From Halorubrum depositum (GTDB lineage Archaea; Halobacteriota; Halobacteria; Halobacteriales; Haloferacaceae), in NCBI RefSeq assembly GCF_007671725.1, contig NZ_VCNM01000001.1, forward strand, positions 1-64,000: a DNA stretch of 64,000 bases. The letters run 5' to 3'. Positions 1 through 7,693 of this stretch are shown here, piece after piece. Each line of letters starts with the position of its first letter. The first letter of the stretch is position 1. The translations under genes were made by a program, and so were the position numbers. The notes under the pieces were generated by a model. That model worked only from the letters and a program-made list of their open reading frames with translations. It had not been told where the DNA came from and did not search any database.

Positions 1-67
1 ACTCGTGCGACTAGCATGGCTAAATCGAATCCCAATAGCAATGGCCTCCGGCAGGATCAACCGGAAT
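1..67 (-). rRNA. rrs: 16S ribosomal RNA, 5' end (partial)
   Basis: Read on the minus strand, position 67 begins ATTCCGGTTGATCCTGCCGG, the universal archaeal 16S rRNA 5' end. It continues through the expected helix sequences to the window edge. Only the first 67 bases of the gene are present; the rest of the rRNA operon lies to the left, outside the window. The operon is transcribed away from the tbp gene. Confidence 0.95.
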
Positions 68-350
68 GTATAACCTCCGAACCTGGTTCCCGGCTCGGAG
101 GGGGTGTTGGCGGGTTTTGACTCGCGATGAGCCAAAACACCATTGCATGGTCTATGTGGTGTCCGGGTCAGCCAGCGATCTGGATGACACCGAACTACCA
201 CGGCTCACATCAGATTTCCTCTTACGCCGGAGCGCAGGGGGCGAAATCCTCATATCGGTGAGTCGGACGAACCGACTCTGCGAAACCGGGCCGAGTTGAA
301 CGGCCCGAATCCGCGATGCGTTCTTCGCGTCTTGACCGAACGGGCTTATA

Positions 351-369
351 CACTTAAGCACGTCGGAAC
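351..369 (-). promoter_or_regulatory. rRNA promoter box, downstream copy
   Basis: On the minus strand this reads TTCCGACGTGCTTAAGTG, similar to the copy at 447-464. It is followed by TATAAGCCCG. It is about 285 bases upstream of the 16S 5' end and is read as the second of two tandem rRNA promoters. Confidence 0.6.
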
Positions 370-446
370 GCTTCGACCGGCCGCGGAGCGGCCGACCGTC
401 GTCCCCCACGCCGGGGGACCTTCGCATTCAACACGAATCCCGGCTT

Positions 447-464
447 GTACTTAACCCCGTCGAA
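447..464 (-). promoter_or_regulatory. rRNA promoter box, upstream copy
   Basis: On the minus strand this reads TTCGACGGGGTTAAGTAC, the haloarchaeal rRNA promoter pattern (TTCGA, then a TTAAGT TATA-like element). It lies about 380 bases upstream of the 16S 5' end. A related box occurs about 95 bases closer to the gene, which fits the tandem rRNA promoters known in haloarchaea. Confidence 0.65.
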
Positions 465-948
465 CCATCGCCGCCACGTCATGCGGTTTCATTGGGATCG
501 GTTGCCACGACGGATCGCGGACTGAAAGCGTTCGGACAGATTATTCAGGGGGCGTTCGGACGGACCGCAAAAGGCGGATCCGCTCGAACATATCTGATTT
601 CTGTCAGTGAATGGACCGGAGATCGCGGACGGATCACGAGGACCGTCTCACGCCCGCGAAGACGAACCGGTGTTCGGATTTCGCGTCGGACGCGACCCGC
701 GTCGTTCGGATCCCCGAAAGACGAGCGCGACATCGCGGAGGGATGGAGCGGAACCGGACGAGACGCCCGTCCTCGGCGGAGAGGTGCCGCTCGGCTCCGA
801 CTCGTCCGGTAGCCGTTCTCGGTCGCGTGCACGCGGGACGAGATATGATATCGCTGGCCGGATGATACCGCTAGATAGGTCGAGACGACAGGGCCCCGCA
901 AGCGAACGAAAGGAAAGTAGTGAGGAACACGCCGCGAGCGAGCGGTCG

Positions 949-990
949 TTTATACCACGGGCGTTTATAAGGGAGGGGGACGCATATAAA
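949..990 (+). promoter_or_regulatory. three TATA-like boxes before tbp
   Basis: TTTATACC (949-956), TTTATAAGG (964-972) and CATATAAAAG (983-992) occur in 45 bases just before the tbp start codon at 999. The middle box, about 30 bases upstream, is best placed for a leaderless or nearly leaderless transcript. The last is too close to serve the annotated start as a TATA box. The product of this gene binds TATA boxes, so the extra copies may allow self-binding; that is inference. Confidence 0.6.
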
Positions 991-998
991 AGCGAACG

Positions 999-1559
999 AT
1001 GACGAACCCTGCTGATTCGATCGAGATCCAGAACGTCGTTGCATCAACCGGGATCGGCCAAGAGCTCGACTTGGAAGCGCTCGCAGAGGACCTCCCGGGC
1101 GCCGATTTCAACCCGGACAACTTCCCCGGACTCGTCTACCGGACCCAGGAACCGAAAGCGGCCGCGCTCATTTTCCGGTCAGGGAAAATAGTCTGTACGG
1201 GCGCGAAGAGCATCGACGACGTGCACGAGGCGCTCGGGATCATCTTCGAGAAGCTTCGCGGGCTCCAGATCCCAGTCGAGGAGGACCCGGAGATCACGGT
1301 CCAGAACATCGTGTCGAGCGCCGACCTCGGACACAACCTCAACCTCAACGCGCTGGCGATCGGGCTCGGCTTGGAGGACGTCGAGTACGAGCCGGAGCAG
1401 TTCCCCGGGCTCGTCTATCGGATGGACGAGCCGGAGGTCGTCATCCTGTTGTTCGGCAGCGGGAAGATCGTCATCACCGGTGGGAAGCGGACGGACGACG
1501 CCGAGGAGGCCGTCGAGGAGATCGTCGAGCGGATCGAGGGACTCGGCCTCCTCGGCTAA
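999..1559 (+). CDS. tbp: TATA-box-binding protein (TBP)
   Basis: General transcription initiation factor of 186 residues that binds TATA boxes and recruits TFB and RNA polymerase. The two pseudo-symmetric halves of the saddle are plain: residues about 8-95 and 97-186 each contain an FPGLVYR...EP segment followed by SGKIV.TG. Length is normal for the archaeal family. The surface is acidic, as in other halophile TBPs. The start ATG follows a group of TATA-like boxes and needs no Shine-Dalgarno, consistent with a leaderless mRNA. It is transcribed divergently from the rRNA operon and convergently with orc1. Haloarchaea often carry several tbp copies; which one this is cannot be told from the window. 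Confidence 0.96.
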   Translation: MTNPADSIEIQNVVASTGIGQELDLEALAEDLPGADFNPDNFPGLVYRTQEPKAAALIFRSGKIVCTGAKSIDDVHEALGIIFEKLRGLQIPVEEDPEITVQNIVSSADLGHNLNLNALAIGLGLEDVEYEPEQFPGLVYRMDEPEVVILLFGSGKIVITGGKRTDDAEEAVEEIVERIEGLGLLG

Positions 1560-1666
1560 TTGCTCGCTCGATGGGATCGGCTAGATCGGATCGGCTCGAT
1601 CACGCCCGGGCTCGATCGCGCCCGGACGACGACCGGTAAACCGGTGGGTCGTCGGCACCGCGGCGG

Positions 1667-2869
1667 CTACGCCGCGCTGTCCTCAGTCAGCACCTCCTTG
1701 ACGACGCTCGGGTCCTCGAGCAGTTGGTGTTTCGTGTAGCTCCCCTCCGCGCTCCCGCCGCTGTGTTTCGACTGTTCGATGATGTCGAGGAACGCGTGTT
1801 CCTTGAGGAGGTCGCGGACGCGTCGGAGAGAGAGGCTGTCCGAGCCTTCCTGCCGGCAGATGTTCTCGTAGATCTTGTACACGTGACTGGTTCGGAAGCC
1901 GTCCTGTCGCCCGTTCGAGAGTGACAGCAGCGCGAGCGCCTGGAGGACGTACCGGGAGTGCGGCGTCGATCCGCGAATGAGTTCGCGGAAACGGTCCGTT
2001 TCGGCGCGCTGGCGCGCCTGCGTGACGAACTCCTCGCGGACGGTGGGCTCGTCGTTCCCCTGTGCGATCTCGCCGGCGTATCTGAGGATGTCGATCGCTT
2101 TCCGCGCGTCCCCGTGCTCCCGCGCCGCGAGAGCCGCGGCACGCGGAACAGTGGACGGGTCAAGCACGTCGTCGTGGAACGCGTCCGCCCGCGCCTGCAT
2201 GATCTCTCGGAGCTGGTTCGCGTCGTACGGCGGGAAGACGAACTCGCGTTCACAGAGGCTGGACTTGACGCGCTCGTCCATCCGGTCTTTGTACTGGATC
2301 TTGTTGCTGATCCCGACGACGCCGAGCTTGCAGTCGGTGATCTTCCCGGCCTCGCCCGCCCGAGAGAGCTGCATCAGGATCGCGTCGTCGTCGAGCTTGT
2401 CGATCTCGTCGAGGATGATGAGCACGACGTCGTATCGCTGGTCGAGGATGCGCCAGAGCCGCTTGTAGTAGGTCGACGTCGACAGTCCCTTGTCGGGGAC
2501 GTTGATCCCGGTCGCGTCGGGGTCGTTCACCCCGTCGGCGATCGTCTGTACGGCCTGCGTCTCGGTCGTGTCCTGCGCGCAGTCGACGTACGCGAAGGTG
2601 GCGTTGACGCCCTCCTCGCCGGCGGTCGAGACGAGCCGCTTCGAGACGTACTTCGCGCAGAGCGACTTCCCGGTCCCCGTCTTTCCGTAGATAAGCACGT
2701 TGCTCGGGCTCTGGCCGAAGATGGCCGGGTTGACCGCGTTCGCGAGGTCGGCGATCTCGTCGTCTCGACCGACGATCCGGCCCTCCCCGGGGAGATGACT
2801 GATCTCGAGGAGTTCCTTGTTCGCGAATATCGGGTCCTCCCGAGTGAAGAGGTCGTCCGCTGCGTCCAT
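1667..2869 (-). CDS. orc1: Orc1/Cdc6 replication initiator
   Basis: AAA+ origin-recognition protein of 400 residues. It binds ORB repeats at the adjacent origin and helps load MCM. Walker A GKTGTGKS is at residues about 62-69 and Walker B IILDEID at about 151-157. A winged-helix DNA-binding domain occupies roughly residues 300-400. The frame stays open to 2959, but the residues added there are encoded by the ORB repeats themselves. The ATG at 2869 (MDAADDLF) gives the family-typical N terminus, so I use it. The gene sits directly beside an ORB array, the usual arrangement for haloarchaeal oriC1 with its cognate orc1. Confidence 0.95.
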   Translation of the reverse strand: MDAADDLFTREDPIFANKELLEISHLPGEGRIVGRDDEIADLANAVNPAIFGQSPSNVLIYGKTGTGKSLCAKYVSKRLVSTAGEEGVNATFAYVDCAQDTTETQAVQTIADGVNDPDATGINVPDKGLSTSTYYKRLWRILDQRYDVVLIILDEIDKLDDDAILMQLSRAGEAGKITDCKLGVVGISNKIQYKDRMDERVKSSLCEREFVFPPYDANQLREIMQARADAFHDDVLDPSTVPRAAALAAREHGDARKAIDILRYAGEIAQGNDEPTVREEFVTQARQRAETDRFRELIRGSTPHSRYVLQALALLSLSNGRQDGFRTSHVYKIYENICRQEGSDSLSLRRVRDLLKEHAFLDIIEQSKHSGGSAEGSYTKHQLLEDPSVVKEVLTEDSAA

Positions 2870-2876
2870 GGGATCG

Positions 2877-2896
2877 ACACCGGGTTTCCGGTGAAA
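2877..2896 (-). repeat. origin recognition box (ORB) 1
   Basis: Minus-strand TTTCACCGGAAACCCGGTGT, just upstream of the orc1 start codon. It is identical to the copy at 3351-3370 and differs by one base from the copy at 2958-2977. Confidence 0.85.
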
Positions 2897-2957
2897 TGCA
2901 TTCCGTTTCGAGCGTGTGCCGAAGCCGGGCGATTGAGACACCGGGCGATTGAGACAC

Positions 2958-2977
2958 ACACCGTGTTTCCGGTGAAA
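2958..2977 (-). repeat. origin recognition box (ORB) 2
   Basis: Minus-strand TTTCACCGGAAACACGGTGT, in the same orientation as ORB 1. The two are separated by 61 bases that include a tandem GGGCGATTGAGACA repeat (2937-2956 region). Confidence 0.85.
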
Positions 2978-3093
2978 TGGGATAGACGGGTTGGGTGGTG
3001 TTCGGCGGGAGTGGGATGGAGGACCGAAGTAGGAGACGGGAGCGAAGGAGGAGACAGGAGCGAAGCGAGGATCGGAGCCATCGTGACGTTCGA

Positions 3094-3113
3094 ATTCACC
3101 GGAAACACGGTGT
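3094..3113 (+). repeat. origin recognition box (ORB) 3
   Basis: Plus-strand ATTCACCGGAAACACGGTGT, opposite in orientation to ORBs 1 and 2, at the orc1-proximal side of the AT-rich zone. Confidence 0.85.
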
Positions 3114-3172
3114 TCGCCTATAACCTCTTGCCGTCGGAAACGCGGATTTCAACCCCGAAGAGCCGGATCTGA

Positions 3173-3192
3173 CGACTTTATTTCCGGTGAAA
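3173..3192 (-). repeat. origin recognition box (ORB) 4, half-conserved
   Basis: Minus-strand TTTCACCGGAAATAAAGTCG. The first twelve bases match the ORB core, but the distal GGTGT half is lost. It sits at the edge of the AT-rich stretch. Confidence 0.65.
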
Positions 3193-3350
3193 GTCTCTCC
3201 ACATTCTGTGGTGATATCTCTCCACTATTGCTGGCAATGGACTGTACTCAAAACTAGTTTATAATTCTTTATAGAAGTGATTGTGACGGATGTCAGTGAA
3301 TCGGGAGATCGTCCGAAACCCTCCCCCGACCGCATCCGCCACACTCCCCG

Positions 3351-3370
3351 TTTCACCGGAAACCCGGTGT
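3351..3370 (+). repeat. origin recognition box (ORB) 5
   Basis: Plus-strand TTTCACCGGAAACCCGGTGT on the far side of the AT-rich stretch, inverted relative to ORBs 1, 2 and 4. It closes the array before the next gene. Confidence 0.85.
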
Positions 3371-3460
3371 GTCACTCTCCTCCTTGACGGGAATCACTCT
3401 AGACCGAGCGGCCACGACGGTCGCCGGTCCCCCAGACCGTCGATTGCAACGAGCAGAGTC

Positions 3461-4609
3461 TCAGCGATCGGAGGGATCGGCGGCGTCCGACTGCGACGAT
3501 CCGGAAGCCCCCGGATCGAGATCTCTGTGAAGGAGCGCGAGTTCGGGATCGATCCCACCGAGCGTCGAGACCTCGTAGGCGATGCGGTACGAACGCGTGA
3601 GAACCTGTACCGGCAACAGGAGAACGAGTACGGTCACAACCCCCACAAGCGCCGTGATCGCGAGCGCCGCCATCCCGGCCGTGGTCCCGACTAGCGCACC
3701 GAGCCCGCCGAGCGCGGCGGCCACGAGCAGGAGCACGAGGCCGCCGACCGTAGCCACGAGCGCGAACGCGAACGCGGCCGCGACCCCCGCGACGACCGAG
3801 AGTCCCAGCGAGACGACGACGTGGACGAGGAGATACACCAGTAGTTCCGTCCACTCCGCGCGAGGAGTGTCCCAGAATCGACTCCACCCCCCGAGGACAC
3901 CGGTCTCCTCGACGATCATCGTCGGCACGACGAACTCGTAGGTGAAGCGGAGCGCGAGGACCGCGACCGCGACGAGTACCGCGCCGAGGAACCCCAGAAT
4001 GATCGTCGTACCGACCGACAGCGAACCGAACGTTCCGGCGAGCGCGTCGACCGGCTCCCACCCGATCGGAGCGTCCGCGGCGACCGCGACGAGAACCGCG
4101 AGCGCAACGGGCGCCGCCGCCGCGACGCTGAGCACCGCGGTGAACAGGAACAGCCCGAGCGACTGACGGAGCCGCGCGAGGAACGGCCGCCAGATCCGGA
4201 CCTCGTTCGTGCGGAGGGCGTCGTAGAAGACCAGCCGCAGCGACAGCGAGGCGATCGAGAGAGCGACGACCAGCAGGACGATCCCGACGGCGACGACCGC
4301 GAACGTCCCCGAATCGACTGCCCCGACGATCCCCTCAGGGGTCACGGCGCCGGGATCGACTCCACCGGCGCCCGGACCGACGCCACCGGAGCCCGGACCG
4401 ACGCCGCCGAAGACCGAATCGATCTCCTGAGGCGACGTCACGCCGGCGTCGGAGACGACGGAAACGGGGACGTTCGCGCTCGCGCCGCCGCCGCCCATCA
4501 GGAGCACGAGGAGGGCGAGCTTCGTCCAGCGAACCAGGCTGAACGGGAACAGAAACCGACGCGTGGCGTCGACCGCGTCGTCGAGGGCGTCGATGGCGTG
4601 CCAGCTCAT
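3461..4609 (-). CDS. multi-pass membrane protein next to the origin (DUF7544-like)
   Basis: Membrane protein of 382 residues with unknown role. A hydrophobic segment near residues 28-40 is followed by a Gly/Pro-rich loop (residues about 60-95). At least five further transmembrane stretches follow between about 100 and 350, and the tail is acidic and cytoplasmic. The resemblance to the haloarchaeal family called DUF7544 is from memory. Its place on the far side of the origin from orc1 is, to my knowledge, common in haloarchaea, but no replication role is implied by the sequence. A TATA element (CTTATATAATA, 4632-4642) is spaced for a start at 4609. Confidence 0.75.
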   Translation of the reverse strand: MSWHAIDALDDAVDATRRFLFPFSLVRWTKLALLVLLMGGGGASANVPVSVVSDAGVTSPQEIDSVFGGVGPGSGGVGPGAGGVDPGAVTPEGIVGAVDSGTFAVVAVGIVLLVVALSIASLSLRLVFYDALRTNEVRIWRPFLARLRQSLGLFLFTAVLSVAAAAPVALAVLVAVAADAPIGWEPVDALAGTFGSLSVGTTIILGFLGAVLVAVAVLALRFTYEFVVPTMIVEETGVLGGWSRFWDTPRAEWTELLVYLLVHVVVSLGLSVVAGVAAAFAFALVATVGGLVLLLVAAALGGLGALVGTTAGMAALAITALVGVVTVLVLLLPVQVLTRSYRIAYEVSTLGGIDPELALLHRDLDPGASGSSQSDAADPSDR

Positions 4610-4631
4610 GTCCGGCGGTTCTCACGGATCG

Positions 4632-4642
4632 CTTATATAATA
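4632..4642 (-). promoter_or_regulatory. TATA box for the origin-side membrane protein
   Basis: The plus-strand text CTTATATAATA reads TATTATATAAG on the minus strand, 23-33 bases before the ATG at 4609. That spacing fits a near-leaderless transcript. Confidence 0.6.
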
Positions 4643-4718
4643 CGTTGAAGAAGCGGGTCGGGGCGTCGCACTTGGTCCGACCGCAGCCCTTTACGCCGGA
4701 CGGTGCGAGGCTACGAGT

Positions 4719-5561
4719 ATGAAAGTCCGCGGCGAACGGGAGTGCCGAGAATGCGGCGTCCGGTGGTCGTACTACGAGACGGGAAGCGTCGAGTGCCCGG
4801 ACTGCGGGAGCCTCCGGAGCGTCGGCGTCGACGACCGCACGGCCCACACCGACGCGCCCGCGTCGCTCGACCTCACCCCCCATCGCACCCGGTTCGGAGA
4901 CGCGAGCGGGACGCTTCCCACGGAGGGCGTCGACGAGCTCAAATCGGACCTCCGCGAGTACGTCCGCAAGCGCGGGTTCGTTCGCGGCGGAGAGCTGCTC
5001 CCGCTAGACACCACGTACCTCGCGGCCCGAGAGCTCCTGGAGGCGGTCGACTGCTACGACCGGCTCCGCGATCCCGCCGACGCCGACCGCGAGTACCTCC
5101 TCGGTCTGCTCGCCGGAGCCGACGACGGCGACCGCCCCGCGACGGAGAACGTCCCCGAGCGGCTCCGCGAGGCGCGCGGAATGGCGGCGGCGCGCGCGGT
5201 CGACGAGTACCGGAGCGATCTCCTCGCGTTCCTCGACGAACTCGACTCCGGGACAGACGACGAACCCGACTCCGGGACAGACGACGAACCCGACTCCGGG
5301 GCAGAAACCGGCACCGAGGCAGACGCGCCAACGGTCAGGGTCGCCGGCGGCGACCCGCAGTCACGGATCGCTCCGGCCAGAGAACTTCTGGGACGCCTCC
5401 GCGACCGAGCGAAGCGCGTCGAGGCGCTCAACGGTGACGTTCCAGCGGCGGACGCCGACGCGCTCGTCGACGCCGCCGACGCGCTCGGCGAGTACGTCCG
5501 GACCGGCGAGGACACCGCGATCGAACGGGCTCGGTCGCTACTGGCCGAACGGAACGTCTGA
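4719..5561 (+). CDS. zinc-ribbon protein, haloarchaeal family of unknown function
   Basis: Protein of 280 residues. The N terminus is a treble-clef/zinc-ribbon with CREC (about residues 9-12) and CPDC (about 26-29). The rest is helical and acidic. Around residues 175-195 the DNA carries a 24-base tandem repeat (5244-5267, 5268-5291, then a partial third unit) that encodes DSGTDDEP repeats, probably a flexible linker. The last twenty bases and stop codon are the first unit of a separate 20-base tandem repeat. I recall this as the DUF7117 family, which I could not verify. It is likely a nucleic-acid- or protein-binding accessory, but no function can be assigned. Confidence 0.75.
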   Translation: MKVRGERECRECGVRWSYYETGSVECPDCGSLRSVGVDDRTAHTDAPASLDLTPHRTRFGDASGTLPTEGVDELKSDLREYVRKRGFVRGGELLPLDTTYLAARELLEAVDCYDRLRDPADADREYLLGLLAGADDGDRPATENVPERLREARGMAAARAVDEYRSDLLAFLDELDSGTDDEPDSGTDDEPDSGAETGTEADAPTVRVAGGDPQSRIAPARELLGRLRDRAKRVEALNGDVPAADADALVDAADALGEYVRTGEDTAIERARSLLAERNV

Positions 5562-5620
5562 GGGACGAACGAGACGTCTGAGAGCCGAACGGGACGCCTG
5601 AGTGCTGAACGGAACGTCTG
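5541..5620 (+). repeat. four tandem 20-base repeats over a stop codon
   Basis: Four consecutive 20-base units begin at 5541, 5561, 5581 and 5601. Each ends in a variant of CGAACGGGACGTCTG. The first unit is the end of the upstream coding sequence, so the stop codon (TGA at 5559-5561) sits at a unit junction. The units differ at a few positions each, so the array is not freshly made. Confidence 0.85.
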
Positions 5621-5697
5621 ATCGACGTCGGACACGTCGGAATCACCCATGATACTCGCGGGGGCACATTCAACCTCCGCCTCGCCGACCCCCAACC

Positions 5698-5925
5698 ATG
5701 TCGCGGTTCGACGTCCACGATCACCGCCACGCGCTGAAACAGCTCAGAGACACCGGCTCGACGGGACTCTGGGAGAACCGAAAGGACGTCCCGTGCCCCG
5801 TCTGTGACGACCCGTTCGATCGGCTGTTCACGACGCGAGAGGCGGGAACGACGTTCCCCGAGAACGACGGGGCTCGATTCTGTCTCCTCCGCGACGACGA
5901 CGCGATCCACCTGTTCCGGCACTGA
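5698..5925 (+). CDS. small zinc-finger-like protein (DUF7385-like)
   Basis: Protein of 75 residues with a CPVC pair at about residues 33-36. The conserved-looking C-terminal part reads TFPENDG, RFCLLRDDD and a final LFRH, so a second Cys/His pair could complete a metal site. Close relatives in haloarchaea are, from memory, labelled flagella cluster protein or DUF7385. Nothing here links it to motility genes. The start ATG follows a region without a clear Shine-Dalgarno. It is well separated from its neighbours and probably transcribed alone. Confidence 0.7.
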   Translation: MSRFDVHDHRHALKQLRDTGSTGLWENRKDVPCPVCDDPFDRLFTTREAGTTFPENDGARFCLLRDDDAIHLFRH

Positions 5926-5997
5926 CCGCCCGTCCGGCCGAAATCCGGTGTGACGGGACCCCGACGCTCAGTCGTTCGCGCGACGGAATGCCGACGC

Positions 5998-7653
5998 TCA
6001 GTCGCTCGCGACCGGATCGACGTCGTGTTCCGGCTCGTCGATGTACCGCTCGGTCCAGGTCCCCCGGGCGAACCACGCGACACCGATGATCGCGCCGAGG
6101 ACGTTCCCGAGCGCCATCCCGACCCAGATCCCGGTCTCGCCCCACCCGGCCACGAAGACGAGGTAGCCGACGCTGGCGACCCGACCGACCCAGAGGGTGA
6201 GAATCGATATGACCATCGCGGTCTTCGTGTTGCCGGCGCCGCGGAACGCCCCGAGGATCACCTGCGAGACGCCGATGAAGGCGAACTCCACCGAGCGGAT
6301 CCGGACGTACTCGACCGCGTAGCCCACCGTCGCGGGCGCGTCCGGCACGTCGCCGAGGAAGACCCCGACGATCGGTTCCGTGAACGTCACCGCGACGACG
6401 GCGACGAGGAACATCACGCCCGCCCCGGTCGTGGCAGCGATCTTCACCGACCGCCCCGCGCGGTCCGCCCGGTCCGCGCCGAGGTTCTGCCCCACCATCG
6501 TGTCGATCGCGCGCCCGAGCCCCATCGCGGGGAGGAAGACGAGCGAGATGAGCCGGTTCCCGAGGCCGTACGCCGCCACCACCGGCGGCGAGAACGTGAC
6601 CACCATCGCCGTGAGGGTGATCATCGCGAGCGCGCTGGTCGTCTGCTCGACGCTGGAGGGGAGCCCGAGACGGAAGATGTCGCGGATGAACCCGATGTCC
6701 GGAGCGAGGTGGCTCACCGAAACCGCCGGACCCAACTCGGTGCCGAACAGCAGCCAGATGCCGATCGCGGTGGCGACCCCTCGCGAGAAGATCGTCGCTA
6801 TCGCGGCACCCTCGATCCCGTAGCCCGTGAATCCGGTGAGCGCGAACAGCGAGGCCTCCAGCGCGACCGGGTCGACGGCGCCGATCATCGGGACCCCCGC
6901 GAGCCACTCGAACAGCGGGTTGTCCGCGAACCCGAAGATGAGGAACGGGTCGAGGAACACGTTCAGGACGACGGAGACGAGCATCACCGCCATCGGCGTC
7001 CGAGTGTCGCCGTAGCCGCGCATCAGCGCGGAGAAGACGAAGAAGCCGAACATCAGCGGGATGCCGGCGAAGATGACTTCCATGTAGTCGGCCGCCAGCG
7101 GGATGACCGTCGCCGCCGTGGCGGGGTCGCTCGGGAGGAGCTCCAGGGCCGGCCGCGTGTAAAAGTACCCCGCGACCCCGATGAACACCGACAGCACGGA
7201 GACCGTGAAGATGGTCTGTCCCGCGACCAGCCCCGCCGACCGGTCGCCGTCGGCCCCCGTGTACTGCGCCACGAGGATGGCGCCCGCGGTGGTGAATCCG
7301 CCGGCGACGGCGATGAGCAGGAAGATCAGCGGGAACGCGAGGCTGATCGCCCCGACGGCCTCCGCCGACAGCCGACCGAGATAGAGCGTGTCGACGACGT
7401 TGTACATCACCTGCAGCAACTGGATGACGACGATGGGCCACGCCAGGCTGAACAGCGGCCGCACCAGGCTTCCCTCGGTGATCGACTCCTCGGGAACGCG
7501 TTCGTCGCCGTCGTCGCCGTCGTCGCCGCCGGAACCGTCGTCATCGGGGAGATCGTCGTCGTGAGAACCGTTTCCGTCGACCCCGGGCGGGGAATCCGGT
7601 CGGTCCTCGGAGGGCTCGTCGCTCACTGATTTATAAGTGAACGGCTCCGTCAA
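5998..7653 (-). CDS. MATE family efflux transporter
   Basis: Sodium- or proton-coupled multidrug/toxin exporter of the inner membrane, up to 551 residues. After an unusual acidic, Asp/Gly-rich N-terminal tail (about 55 residues) there are about twelve hydrophobic segments in two related halves. Typical MATE stretches such as NVVDTLYLGRLS and DTMVGQNLGA are present. The start is uncertain. A TATA-like CACTTATAAATC (7629-7640, minus) lies inside the first dozen codons, so transcription may begin downstream and translation may use a later codon. The gene follows mscS on the same strand by 40 bases and could be co-transcribed with it. Confidence 0.88.
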   Translation of the reverse strand: MTEPFTYKSVSDEPSEDRPDSPPGVDGNGSHDDDLPDDDGSGGDDGDDGDERVPEESITEGSLVRPLFSLAWPIVVIQLLQVMYNVVDTLYLGRLSAEAVGAISLAFPLIFLLIAVAGGFTTAGAILVAQYTGADGDRSAGLVAGQTIFTVSVLSVFIGVAGYFYTRPALELLPSDPATAATVIPLAADYMEVIFAGIPLMFGFFVFSALMRGYGDTRTPMAVMLVSVVLNVFLDPFLIFGFADNPLFEWLAGVPMIGAVDPVALEASLFALTGFTGYGIEGAAIATIFSRGVATAIGIWLLFGTELGPAVSVSHLAPDIGFIRDIFRLGLPSSVEQTTSALAMITLTAMVVTFSPPVVAAYGLGNRLISLVFLPAMGLGRAIDTMVGQNLGADRADRAGRSVKIAATTGAGVMFLVAVVAVTFTEPIVGVFLGDVPDAPATVGYAVEYVRIRSVEFAFIGVSQVILGAFRGAGNTKTAMVISILTLWVGRVASVGYLVFVAGWGETGIWVGMALGNVLGAIIGVAWFARGTWTERYIDEPEHDVDPVASD

Positions 7654-7693
7654 TCAGGCTTCCGATTCCGGCGGCCTGCGTGGCACGACGGTC

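Larger units (their letters stand above)
68..998 (-). other. rRNA operon leader and promoter region
   Basis: About 930 bases lie between the 16S 5' end and tbp without a credible protein gene. Near the rRNA end there is a leader hairpin (arms CCTCCGA / TCGGAGG at about 74-101) that probably belongs to the pre-16S processing region. Two promoter-like boxes sit at 447-464 and 351-369. Between them are two more hairpins: GGCCGC/GCGGCC near 379-393, and GTCCCCC/GGGGGAC at 401-419. The part from about 500 to 940 carries only overlapping spurious frames on both strands, and I see nothing convincing in it beyond possible extra upstream rRNA promoters. The leader/promoter role is inferred from position. 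Confidence 0.7.
2870..3460. other. replication origin (oriC) beside orc1
   Basis: The intergenic region upstream of orc1 contains five copies of TTTCACCGGAAACNCGGTGT or part of it: 2877-2896 and 2958-2977 on minus, 3094-3113 on plus, 3173-3192 on minus (half-conserved), and 3351-3370 on plus. An AT-rich stretch at about 3172-3290 lies between the inner repeats and is the likely unwinding element. It carries a direct repeat TCTCTCCAC at 3194 and 3217. A purine-rich tract with a 16-base direct repeat lies at 3032-3065. Opposed ORBs around an AT-rich core next to orc1 is the established pattern of haloarchaeal origins. Activity here is inferred. Confidence 0.9.

Noticed and set aside
492-1002. 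Overlapping open frames upstream of tbp on both strands
   Set aside because: They lie in the rRNA promoter region, are Arg/Ser-rich in the way of out-of-frame GC-rich DNA, and overlap one another.
1958-3172. 404-codon open frame on the plus strand opposite orc1
   Set aside because: It is a high-GC shadow frame lying antisense to a clear Orc1/Cdc6 gene and running through the origin repeats; the translation has no family features.
5541-5620. Possible CRISPR array
   Set aside because: The units are contiguous 20-base repeats with no spacers and no cas genes nearby.
5950-7629. 559-codon plus-strand frame opposite the MATE gene
   Set aside because: The Arg/Asp/Glu-rich translation mirrors the membrane protein on the other strand; no start signal or domain.
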